The position numbers were made by a program, and so were the translations under genes. From NCBI RefSeq assembly GCF_003604195.1, contig NZ_QXGR01000002.1, positions 186,001-250,000 of the forward strand: a stretch of 64,000 nt of DNA. The letters run 5' to 3'. Below the pieces are notes generated by a model. It made no database searches and was not told the DNA's origin. It worked only from the letters and a program-made list of their open reading frames with translations. Shown here piece after piece: positions 1 to 7,542 of the stretch. Origin of the DNA: Simplicispira lacusdiani. GTDB lineage: Bacteria; Pseudomonadota; Gammaproteobacteria; Burkholderiales; Burkholderiaceae_C. How positions within the stretch are numbered: position 1 is the first letter of the stretch; every line of letters begins with the position of its first letter.

Positions 1-39
1 CACTCGGTCAGGAACGGGAATGCGCAAATTGTGCCGCAT

Positions 40-1140
40 TCAGTGGCGCAGCCAGGACGGCACCTTGAAGCGCACGATGGCCATGTAGGCAGCCACGTAG
101 GTCACCATGAACAACACGCAGAAGGCCATCAGAACGGGCGTGTTGTTCCAGAACAGCAAAGCCGGCACCACGGTGAGCAGGGTGAACCCCCACAAATAGG
201 GCGAAGTGCGGTTGTTGCGCATCAGCATGCGGCGCGATTCGTCGTCGTGGAACACACTGCGCACGATACGCCGGTAGATGAGCTGGTGGAAATGCAGTGC
301 ATCGGCCACGCCGGGCGAGATACCCCGCGCCAGCTTGCGGTAGATGGAAAACACCGTCTCCCACACCGGGTAAATCAGCAGCAGCAACGGAAACCAGGGC
401 GACACCCCCACATTGCGCTGCACCAGCGACACGCTGGCCAGGGCGATCACCACGCCCCAGATATAGGCACCGCCATCCCCCGCGAACAGCATGCCGCGCG
501 GGTAGTTCCACAACAGGAAGCCCGCGGTGGCCGCCGCCGTGGACACCAGCAGGGCCGCCAGTGCCCGGTCGCCCACCTGCAGCGCCACATGCGCCAGGGC
601 CAGGCACACGATGAGCGCCACCATGCCGGCCAGGCCGTTGTAGCCGTCGATGATATTGAAGGCGTGGGGCAGCCCCGTCACCGCCAGCAGGGCGAGGCCA
701 AACCCCAGCCAGGGTGCTGCAGAGAGAAGCATGTCCAGCCAGGGCAGATCCAAGCGCGGCACCGACAGCCCCAGCAGCAGCACGGCGAGCATGCCTGAAA
801 CCGCGGTAAATCCCAGCCGGTAGCGCACCGTCAAGCGCTGGGTCATGTCTTCGGCGATTCCACCCACGGCCGAAGGCAGCAGCACCAATAGCCAGACGAT
901 CACCCAGCCCCCAAGGCGCAAGGAAGCCGGGTCCCCGAACCAGGCCAGGACGATCCCCAGGCACCAACTGGCCGCCATCCCCAAGAGTACGGCAGCGCCC
1001 CCTAAACGGGGGACATCCCCCAGGTGAAAGCGCTGGGGCATGCCGTTGCCATACACCGCCGCGTGGCTGTGCATCCATCGCACGATGAACCCTGCAGCCA
1101 GCGCCGCCACGACAAATGCCACCACAGACAACCAGATCAT
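40..1140 (-). CDS. WecA/MraY-type polyprenyl-phosphate glycosyl-1-phosphate transferase (GT4)
   Basis: Multi-pass inner-membrane enzyme of 366 residues in the MraY/WecA family, which moves a sugar-1-phosphate from a UDP-sugar onto undecaprenyl phosphate to start glycan assembly. The family signature NIIDGYNGL lies at about 162-170 and GDGGAY at about 221-226; an acidic EDMTQRL stretch is at about 97-103 and a His-rich loop (HFHQLIYRR) near 285. Hydrophobic segments run through the whole chain. It is the last minus-strand gene of the polysaccharide cluster, 173 bases after the transglycosylase gene, so it may have its own promoter. It probably starts the O-antigen or a related polymer. The family call is secure; the substrate (GlcNAc or another sugar) is not determined. 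Confidence 0.88.
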   Translation of the reverse strand: MIWLSVVAFVVAALAAGFIVRWMHSHAAVYGNGMPQRFHLGDVPRLGGAAVLLGMAASWCLGIVLAWFGDPASLRLGGWVIVWLLVLLPSAVGGIAEDMTQRLTVRYRLGFTAVSGMLAVLLLGLSVPRLDLPWLDMLLSAAPWLGFGLALLAVTGLPHAFNIIDGYNGLAGMVALIVCLALAHVALQVGDRALAALLVSTAAATAGFLLWNYPRGMLFAGDGGAYIWGVVIALASVSLVQRNVGVSPWFPLLLLIYPVWETVFSIYRKLARGISPGVADALHFHQLIYRRIVRSVFHDDESRRMLMRNNRTSPYLWGFTLLTVVPALLFWNNTPVLMAFCVLFMVTYVAAYMAIVRFKVPSWLRH

Positions 1141-1313
1141 GTGCCGCCGATGTTACCCGTATAGTGAAAGGCGATACGCCTTCGATGGCAGTTTGCCAGA
1201 GGAGTGACGTGCGGGCCGCGCCACGCTGAACCAGGGACTAAACAATAGGCCCGTCAATCCGCATGAGAGGCTGCTGAAATTGCGTCGCATGCACGTGGCT
1301 TTGTCGTTTCATA

Positions 1314-2006
1314 TTACCGGATCAATGCACGGTAAAAACCCATGACCCTGGCCACGTATTGCTGCGTCTCAGGATACGGTGGGATGCGTCGTCCATGCTT
1401 GATTACCGCGCCCTCGCCAGCGTTGTAGGCGGCCAAGGCCAATTCTTTATCTCCATCAAACATGCGCAGCAAATCTGCCAAATAGCGGCTGCCAATTTGC
1501 GCATTCACTTTGGGCTCCATGACAGCCTTGCGCCCTTCGACGGTTGGGTGGGCAGCGACGCCGTAGCGCTCGGCAGTCGCAGGCATGACCTGCATCAACC
1601 CCAACGCGCCCTTGCGTGAAATAGCTTCCGCATTGAATGCAGACTCAGCCGCCGCCACTGCGATTACCAGAGCAGGGTCAATCGCTTCTGACCGTGCTGC
1701 TGCTTCCAGATGCGGCTTGGCCGCTTCATACCCCGGCGACTTCAGCGGAGCAACTGTGCGTGCCGTACCCCGGCCATCTTTGGCCCACAGTGGTTGGCTC
1801 AGCCAAACCAACCCGCGTGAAGAAGGCGGGGCGACATTACCCATATGGACCACCCCATCGCGGTCCACGAACTCCCAAATCTGGTCTGCGAATACAGGTT
1901 GCAGCCCCAAAGCCATCAAGGCTCCGAGCATGAGAGCGCGCCAACGCGCAACCCACTGCGGCGCCCCCCATGGACATTGCTTGCGCTCAAGCACTGGTTT
2001 CAGCAT
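1314..2006 (-). CDS. Lytic transglycosylase, SLT domain, DUF4124-like N-terminus
   Basis: Periplasmic peptidoglycan-cleaving enzyme of 230 residues. A hydrophobic segment ending near residue 40 (ALMALGLQPVFA) looks like a signal sequence, followed by a short DUF4124-like stretch (DQIWEFVDRDGVVHMGN). The C-terminal SLT domain has the catalytic Glu at about 121 (AAAESAFN), GLMQVMPAT at about 136-144, and AYNAGEGAV near 205. The gene is 7 bases downstream of the acyltransferase gene, so it is probably co-transcribed with the polysaccharide operon, where it could open the wall for envelope assembly. The long N-terminal region before the hydrophobic segment suggests a possible internal start at Met27. 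Confidence 0.88.
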   Translation of the reverse strand: MLKPVLERKQCPWGAPQWVARWRALMLGALMALGLQPVFADQIWEFVDRDGVVHMGNVAPPSSRGLVWLSQPLWAKDGRGTARTVAPLKSPGYEAAKPHLEAAARSEAIDPALVIAVAAAESAFNAEAISRKGALGLMQVMPATAERYGVAAHPTVEGRKAVMEPKVNAQIGSRYLADLLRMFDGDKELALAAYNAGEGAVIKHGRRIPPYPETQQYVARVMGFYRALIR

Positions 2007-2013
2007 CTTCGGT

Positions 2014-2649
2014 TCATGGCTGACGCAGGCTGCGCCATGCCTCCTGGAATCTCACCCGCCAGCTTCTCCGCTGTACCGAGGGCTCCCCATTCTTTTCGCC
2101 ATAACGTCGCGCGCGGATCAACCGTGCCGGCATGCCGGCGGCCACCATGCCTTCCGGCACATCCTGGCGCACCACCGCACCGGCAGCTACTACCGCACCA
2201 CGCCCGATACGCACTCCCTCCAGCACGATGGCCCCCGCACCGATCCAGGCGCCATCCTCCACCACGATCCTGGCCCGGGTAATGGCATTGCGGGCGATGA
2301 CAGGGTCTCCACCATCGATGGCGTGCCCCGCCGACAACAACTTGGCGTGCGCCCCGATCAGCACATCCTCGCCAATACACAGTCCGCCTTCACCCGACAG
2401 GTAGGACCCCACATTGATGATGGTGCGAGAACCAATCTGGATGCCGACACACGGATCGGCAACCACGTCGCCCAACACCAAACGTGTGTGCCCATAAATA
2501 CTGACCTCGTCACCCAGGCACAGAAGTTCGGCCGGTGGACCAAACCGCATCACGGAAACGGTCGGATCTACCCGGCACCGCGCGCCAAGGCGATCAATCC
2601 CCTCATGCGAGGGCGTGAAATCGGGAACTCCTAGCAGCATGGGAAGCAA
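2014..2649 (-). CDS. Left-handed beta-helix acyltransferase (WbbJ/colanic-acid acetyltransferase-like)
   Basis: Hexapeptide-repeat acyltransferase of 211 residues, expected to be a cytoplasmic trimer that acetylates a sugar from acetyl-CoA. Imperfect [LIV]-G-x4 hexapeptides run from about residue 45 to 180 (IGSRTIINVG, IGEDVLIGAHAK, IGAGAIVLEGVRIG), with the active-site-like His in LLSAGHAI and the typical end AAGMPARLI. The first codon is TTG, with a GGAG 5 bases upstream. An ATG at 2640 is an alternative but is badly spaced from that site. It lies 12 bases after the methyltransferase gene, so it is probably in the same operon and modifies the O-antigen repeat. The acceptor sugar is unknown. 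Confidence 0.82.
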   Translation of the reverse strand: MLPMLLGVPDFTPSHEGIDRLGARCRVDPTVSVMRFGPPAELLCLGDEVSIYGHTRLVLGDVVADPCVGIQIGSRTIINVGSYLSGEGGLCIGEDVLIGAHAKLLSAGHAIDGGDPVIARNAITRARIVVEDGAWIGAGAIVLEGVRIGRGAVVAAGAVVRQDVPEGMVAAGMPARLIRARRYGEKNGEPSVQRRSWRVRFQEAWRSLRQP

Positions 2650-2661
2650 CGCGGCTCCAAG

Positions 2662-3705
2662 CTATCGCAGCCACCGACGCAGCCTGCCCAACCAGGACAC
2701 CCGAGGTGATGGCTGCTGCGTGACGGGCAGCTGCGCCGACTGCATCTGCTGTATCGGCTGCATGTGCTGCATTTGTTGCAACTGCTGCAACTGCTGCAAC
2801 TGCTGCAACTGCTGCATTTGTATCTGCTGCTTCTCCAGCCCCGAGCGCAACGTTTCCAACTCTTGCTGCTGCGTAGCGATTATCACTTTGGCTTCCGCGA
2901 ACGCTTTCTGGTGCTCCAACAACGACGCATGTTCCTGTGCATGCTGCAGCTTCATTGCCAGCATCTCATCGCGCAGCTTTTCGGCTGTGGCGCGCGCCTC
3001 CTTGATCACCCACGTGGGCGTATCCACCGACAGGGTCGCCACCACCATCCATTCGTAGACATCAAAATCCGTGCAAGCACTGGCAAGGTTCTGGCGCTGT
3101 GCGTCTGGCAAAGCACTCCAGCACCAGGCGAACTCGCTGCGCTCCACGGGCAGCCTGTAGGGTTCCCAGGCACGTGGGGTCCACCCATACTCCAGCAGCG
3201 CCTTCTCCATGCTTCGCCGCGTGAAGAAACGGATGTGGGTCTGATCCAGCAAACCCGTCTGGGTGTAATCGAAGGTGCCGTGCATCAGCCCCGCCACGAT
3301 CCCGGCATAGGAGACGTTCGGGATGGAGATAATCAATTGCCCCATGGGCTGCATGAGGCTGGTCAGCGCCTTCAACACATGGTCTGGCCATCTCAGATGC
3401 TCCAGCACATCGCATGCGAGGATGGCGTCGAAGCGCCGGCCTTCGAGTTGCTTGACCCAATCATCCGTCTCCAGATTCCCGGCGATGACCTCCACCCCCA
3501 TGGCGGTGAGACTCTCCAAGGCGCCCGGGTCATATTCAACCACCGTGACGCTGTAGCCCCGGTCCACCATGACCCGCGTCATGGCACCCGGACCTGGCCC
3601 CAATTCCAGCACCGAGCCTTGGGGCGGCAGGCGGCGCAACAGGCGCGCGGCCCATTCGTCACCATCCGGGTCAAATGCGTAGTTGTATCTTTCGATATCG
3701 CTCAA
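2662..3705 (-). CDS. SAM-dependent methyltransferase with C-terminal coiled coil and basic tail
   Basis: Class I methyltransferase of 347 residues. SAM motif I (VLELGPGPGA) is at about 32-41, an acidic motif II (VVEYDPG) follows, and LACDVLEHL is near 96-104. After about residue 235 the protein becomes a long predicted coiled coil, Gln-rich at 285-325 with four exact QQL repeats at 298-309, and ends in a basic amphipathic tail (WLGRLRRWLR). The start is TTG at 3705: GGAGGA stands 6 bases upstream and TTGA overlaps the previous stop by 4 bases. Its place after Wzt and its architecture resemble WbdD-type chain-terminating methyltransferases; that role is inferred. Confidence 0.83.
   Translation of the reverse strand: MSDIERYNYAFDPDGDEWAARLLRRLPPQGSVLELGPGPGAMTRVMVDRGYSVTVVEYDPGALESLTAMGVEVIAGNLETDDWVKQLEGRRFDAILACDVLEHLRWPDHVLKALTSLMQPMGQLIISIPNVSYAGIVAGLMHGTFDYTQTGLLDQTHIRFFTRRSMEKALLEYGWTPRAWEPYRLPVERSEFAWCWSALPDAQRQNLASACTDFDVYEWMVVATLSVDTPTWVIKEARATAEKLRDEMLAMKLQHAQEHASLLEHQKAFAEAKVIIATQQQELETLRSGLEKQQIQMQQLQQLQQLQQLQQMQHMQPIQQMQSAQLPVTQQPSPRVSWLGRLRRWLR
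2761..2823 (-). repeat. 9-base in-frame tandem repeat encoding QQL units
   Basis: Four perfect copies of a 9-base unit (plus-strand caactgctg) occupy 2779-2814, flanked by diverged units (catgtgctg, catttgttg, catttgtat). On the coding strand they give QQL four times inside the methyltransferase coiled coil. The unit is a multiple of three, so slippage would change coiled-coil length without a frameshift. Confidence 0.9.
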
Positions 3706-4589
3706 GACTGCTCCTCCGTGGTCTGTTGCCACATGTGGTCCCAGACGCCCCACTGCCACCAAGCCCAGGGGCGCTCCCGAACATCGTTCTGCAAGCGCTG
3801 AATCACCGCATCTATAGCGCGCTGAGGATCTTCCGGCAGTGGCTCAACGACCACGGAAAGCCGATCCGGCCCCTGCGAATAAGTGATTGCATGCAAGAGC
3901 GGAACACCTGCGGATTGGGCCAGACGCTCGATCCCGGTGGGCAGGCTGATTTCCCCACCCAAAAAGGGGTGTTTGCGCAAACGGCTGAATTCCGGACGCC
4001 AGACGTCGGCCAGAATGATCCAGACCTGCCCCGCCCGCAAGCTCTCGTGCACCGGGCGAAGGCTGTCACTCGAACTGCGGTACTGGCCGCGAATCACCTC
4101 GGTGAAAGTGTCGATCTTGCGGGTCAGGAACTGCCGGTGTGCAGGGCTGAGTTCCGGGTTGTCCAGCACCGGCATTGTCAGTGCATTCATTGCCAGACCC
4201 TTGCGCGCCAGCGCGATCGGCCCGGTCAGGAGCCGGTCAAAGTGCGTGAGCACCACTAGAAAGCCTTTACCTCGCTCTGCCAGCGCTTGCGCATGTTCCC
4301 AACCGGTAAGCGTGATCGAAGGGCCATTGGTCGATCCCACACGCGGCACGGCTGCGGCATCCATGAGCTCCAAGGCCACCATGTCCATGTGCGCGGTAGC
4401 CCATTGGCGCCGCTGGCGCTCATCCGCCTCGGGGAACACCTGACCGAAACGCATGGTCAGAAAATCCTCTGTGGCCACACGCGCGGCCGCAGGGTCCCGG
4501 CCCAGGCGGGGAGCCAGCCGCCACGGCAGCGTCCCCGGAAGCCTCGCCAGAGCTGGGTAGCCGTACTGCAAACGCCAGTCGCTGTTCAT
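3702..4589 (-). CDS. LpxL/HtrB-like acyltransferase family protein
   Basis: Protein of 295 residues resembling the lysophospholipid/lipid A acyltransferase (LpxL/HtrB) superfamily. The central part has VVLTHFDRLLTGPIAL, comparable with the His-x4-Asp region though not a clean match, then the LADVWRPEF and HPFLGGEISLPTGIERLAQ regions typical of the family, and a Trp-rich end (ERPWAWWQWGVWDHMW). There is no strong N-terminal membrane anchor. The start at 4589 makes a 4-base ATGA overlap with the Wzt gene; an ATG at 4604 is possible. It sits inside the polysaccharide operon and may acylate lipid A or a glycan intermediate. The family call is moderate and the substrate unknown. Confidence 0.65.
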   Translation of the reverse strand: MNSDWRLQYGYPALARLPGTLPWRLAPRLGRDPAAARVATEDFLTMRFGQVFPEADERQRRQWATAHMDMVALELMDAAAVPRVGSTNGPSITLTGWEHAQALAERGKGFLVVLTHFDRLLTGPIALARKGLAMNALTMPVLDNPELSPAHRQFLTRKIDTFTEVIRGQYRSSSDSLRPVHESLRAGQVWIILADVWRPEFSRLRKHPFLGGEISLPTGIERLAQSAGVPLLHAITYSQGPDRLSVVVEPLPEDPQRAIDAVIQRLQNDVRERPWAWWQWGVWDHMWQQTTEEQS

Positions 4590-5809
4590 GTCACTGAGAG
4601 CCATTCATGGTTCAAGGCCACCAGGCCGAAGCCCTGCCCCTTGGGATTGAGCACCGTGAACGGCTGGATCAACTCCGCCATGTCGAGCACCTGAATCCCC
4701 GAATCGTCCAGGGTATAGACACTCCACAGGTACTCACCCGACAGCAAGGGCAGACGCGGGAACTTCACGCGCAGGCGATGCTGACCCGCACCCGACAGCG
4801 GCGGCATTCCGTCCCGCAGCTGGGAGCTTGTGCCAAACACGTTGTCCCTGTCTGGCCGCACGATGAAGAAGCCCACATGGAATTTCGCATCCGTGTAGGC
4901 CTCCAGCTCGATCTCGACGGTGAGATCCTGGAACGAATCGACCTGGGCTGGATTGATGCCATCGGCGGTTTCGGTCGTGAGCCGCACGATTTTCACGAGC
5001 GGCGTTCCAGCCGAGGCACCGGTATCAGCACCGGCCGACACCGTGGCTTGCGCAGACTGCACCGGGTCAGACCGCAGGTGCGCATAACGGCGGCGCTCAT
5101 GCGCCTCGTAGGCCGTCACCACATCCTCGGTATTTCCGATGGCCGCAATGCGCCCGCCGTGGATCCAGGCCGCGCGTTGGCACAGACTGCGCACCTGGTA
5201 GAGATTGTGTGAACAAAACAGTATCGTGGCGCCACGCTCGCGCAAACCCAGGATGCGGTCCAGGCTCTTTTTCTGGAAATGCAGGTCTCCCACCGACAGC
5301 GCCTCATCCACGATCAGCACATCTGGATCGATGGCGGTGGCCGAGGCAAACGCCAGACGCATGAACATGCCGGAAGAATAGGTTTTCACTGGTCGCGCCA
5401 GAGTCTCGGAAGACAACTCCGAAAACTCTACTGTTCGGGCGACAAATTCCTCCATCGCATCGCCTTGCACTCCATGCAATGCGGCCATGAAACGGATATT
5501 GTCCTGCCCGGATTCCTCTGGGTGAAAGCCTGCGCCCAATTCCAGCAGCGCCGCCACTCGCCCCTGTCGCTGCACCCGGCCCTGGGTTGGCCGGATGGTC
5601 CCTGCCGCGATCTTCAGCAGCGTGCTTTTACCCGCACCGTTTTCCCCAATCAGGCCAAAGGTCTCACCCGAGCGGACCTCAAAATCCACGCCGGTCAGCG
5701 CAACATGCACGCGATGGCGCTGCCTGCGTGCCAGCCACTCCCACAGCCGATCCTGCGGCCGTGCATACACCATGTAGGTTTTCTCGATGCCTTCAAAATG
5801 GATCGTCAT
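4586..5809 (-). CDS. O-antigen ABC exporter ATPase with C-terminal domain (Wzt-type)
   Basis: Nucleotide-binding subunit of an O-antigen or teichoic-acid type ABC exporter, 407 residues. Walker A (GENGAGKST) is at about 55-63, the signature YSSGM at 144-148 and Walker B (VLIVDEA) at 164-170. About 150 extra residues follow (from about 255), a beta-rich Wzt_C-like domain. In E. coli O8/O9a the equivalent domain binds the modified non-reducing end of the polymer, making export depend on chain termination. It lies 3 bases after the permease gene and overlaps the acyltransferase gene by 4 bases. Together with the permease it should move undecaprenyl-PP-linked polymer to the periplasm. Confidence 0.92.
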   Translation of the reverse strand: MTIHFEGIEKTYMVYARPQDRLWEWLARRQRHRVHVALTGVDFEVRSGETFGLIGENGAGKSTLLKIAAGTIRPTQGRVQRQGRVAALLELGAGFHPEESGQDNIRFMAALHGVQGDAMEEFVARTVEFSELSSETLARPVKTYSSGMFMRLAFASATAIDPDVLIVDEALSVGDLHFQKKSLDRILGLRERGATILFCSHNLYQVRSLCQRAAWIHGGRIAAIGNTEDVVTAYEAHERRRYAHLRSDPVQSAQATVSAGADTGASAGTPLVKIVRLTTETADGINPAQVDSFQDLTVEIELEAYTDAKFHVGFFIVRPDRDNVFGTSSQLRDGMPPLSGAGQHRLRVKFPRLPLLSGEYLWSVYTLDDSGIQVLDMAELIQPFTVLNPKGQGFGLVALNHEWLSVT

Positions 5810-5812
5810 GGC

Positions 5813-6619
5813 CTACAACGCCTCGCCCAAAGCGGACTTCATTGAACGGAAAAACCACCAGCCACCGCCACCCAGCACCACCACCCAGAGCACCAGCGCC
5901 GGAACGGCCCCAGTCATCATGGGCATGCCCAATGCACAACCTTGCACCACCATGACAAGACAAGCCACCGGATTCAGCAGATACCAGCCATGGAAACGCT
6001 CTGGCACCTGGGATAACGGATACACCACAGGCGTAAGGTAAAACCACAACTGCATGGCAAACGCCACGGCTGAACCTACATCGCGCCACAAAAAATGCGC
6101 CATGCTCAAGAAGAGCGCCAAGCCAAGCGTAAGGATCAACTGCGCCAGCACGAGTACAGGGAGCCAAAGCCATGCGGCCATGGGCCCCACGCCTTGCATT
6201 ACCGACAGAACCAGAAGCAGCGTATATGCAACACCCAGGACTGGCAGGCTCCCTCCGACAGAAATCGCCGGAAGGATTTCAGCCGGCATTGGCTGCTTGC
6301 GCAGGAAATCCTCATAGGCCGCCAGACTCCCCACTCCCCGCCCGATCGCATCGGTAAAAGGCAGCCATACCGCCAGTCCCGCCAACAGATGCAACAGATA
6401 CCCCTGGTCTGTCTCCAGACCAGGCACACGAACCGCCAACAATTTGCCAAACAGCACATAAAAAATGGCGAGGGTCGCCACCGGCTGCACGAATGCCCAG
6501 GCCAATCCCAGCACCGATCCTGCATAGCGCGTCTTGAACTCACGCACCATCCAGTAGCGCCACAGCACCAACCATTGGCGAGCCCCTTGACGCGAGGCTA
6601 TCGATTCTTCTTGGATCAT
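5813..6619 (-). CDS. O-antigen ABC exporter permease (Wzm-type)
   Basis: ABC-2 type membrane subunit of 268 residues with about six hydrophobic segments. The N-terminus has VLWRYWMVREFKTRYAGSVLG, a typical ABC-2 entry, followed by AFVQPVATLAIFYVLFGKLL, and near residues 205-220 LWFYLTPVVYPLSQVPERF, a conserved polysaccharide-exporter motif. The start at 6619 overlaps the epimerase stop by 4 bases (ATGA); longer versions from 6685 would run into the epimerase gene. It pairs with the ATPase encoded 3 bases downstream. Confidence 0.9.
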   Translation of the reverse strand: MIQEESIASRQGARQWLVLWRYWMVREFKTRYAGSVLGLAWAFVQPVATLAIFYVLFGKLLAVRVPGLETDQGYLLHLLAGLAVWLPFTDAIGRGVGSLAAYEDFLRKQPMPAEILPAISVGGSLPVLGVAYTLLLVLSVMQGVGPMAAWLWLPVLVLAQLILTLGLALFLSMAHFLWRDVGSAVAFAMQLWFYLTPVVYPLSQVPERFHGWYLLNPVACLVMVVQGCALGMPMMTGAVPALVLWVVVLGGGGWWFFRSMKSALGEAL

Positions 6620-7542
6620 GGAATGCCGCGCAGCCATTCCAGCGCCTTGGCTACGCCCTCCTCGAAAGCCATGGTGGGCTTCCAACGCAGCTCATCCCAA
6701 GCGCGCTGGATGTCCAGCACATTGACAGGCGGATCAAAAGGGCGCGCCGGAAATATGCGCCGCTCGATCTCGCGCCCAAGCAGTTGCTCCAACGTGCTGA
6801 TGATGTGGTTAACGCTGTGCCCTTCGCCACCGCCGACATTGAACACCCGGGCTGAGCCTTCGTACCGCGCAGCCGCGACAAACGCACGCCCCACATCGGC
6901 GGCATGGACGAAATCACGCACCACGGTTCCATCGCCCCACACATCCAGCGCATGTCCGTGCAATGCCCTGTATGCAAATACGGCGATCACCCCTTGAATG
7001 CCATGCGGCCGCTGCCATTCGCCATAGGGGTTGCTAAGACGCAGCACACGGTACGACTGACCGTGTGTGGCCTCCTCGATACGCAAGTGGTGCTCGATGG
7101 CCAGCTTGGTCACCCCATAGGCCCCCATGGGCAGCGTAGGATGGTTTTCGGCCAGCGGTACGGCCTGCGGTCGCCCATAGACGGCGCCGCCCGAAGACGC
7201 GAACAGCAGGCGCGTCTTGCCGCCCTTGCCACGCAACGCCTGCAAAAGCCCCAAGGTACCGGCCAGATTTGTCTGCACATCCAGCACAGGGTCCGCGCTC
7301 GCCGTGGCGGGCACAGTGGATGACGCTAGATGCACCACCACATCAATACCCCCGCCGCAACGGTCCCACCATGCAGGCAGGTCAAAGCAATTTGCTTGCA
7401 CCTCCCCCGCGAGCCAAGGCGCACTGCCCGCAGGCTCGATCATCGTCTGATCGATCGACCAGACCTCGTAGCCAGCCGCCGCCATGGCACGTCCCGCATG
7501 CCGGCCCAAAAACCCCGCTCCACCCAAAATCACGCAACGCAT
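6616..7542 (-). CDS. NAD-dependent sugar epimerase/dehydratase (extended SDR)
   Basis: Nucleotide-sugar-modifying enzyme of 308 residues. The Rossmann motif GGAGFLGRH is at about 7-15, the catalytic pair in AYGVTK near 144-149, with FASSGGAVYGRP before it and RLSNPYGEWQRP after it, as in the GalE/WbpP group. It overlaps the upstream glycosyltransferase gene by 13 bases and the permease gene by 4 bases, so it belongs to the same operon and probably makes a precursor sugar for the exported polymer. Whether it is a 4-epimerase, a 4,6-dehydratase or a 4-reductase cannot be decided from the motifs. Confidence 0.86.
   Translation of the reverse strand: MRCVILGGAGFLGRHAGRAMAAAGYEVWSIDQTMIEPAGSAPWLAGEVQANCFDLPAWWDRCGGGIDVVVHLASSTVPATASADPVLDVQTNLAGTLGLLQALRGKGGKTRLLFASSGGAVYGRPQAVPLAENHPTLPMGAYGVTKLAIEHHLRIEEATHGQSYRVLRLSNPYGEWQRPHGIQGVIAVFAYRALHGHALDVWGDGTVVRDFVHAADVGRAFVAAARYEGSARVFNVGGGEGHSVNHIISTLEQLLGREIERRIFPARPFDPPVNVLDIQRAWDELRWKPTMAFEEGVAKALEWLRGIP

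Noticed and set aside
1168..1182. Small hairpin AAGGCG-ata-CGCCTT after the lytic transglycosylase gene
   Set aside because: Only six base pairs, far from the stop, and no T run; not convincing as a terminator.
2761..2823. Tandem repeat considered as a phase-variation switch
   Set aside because: The unit is 9 bases, so copy change cannot turn the frame on or off. It is kept only as a possible length modifier.
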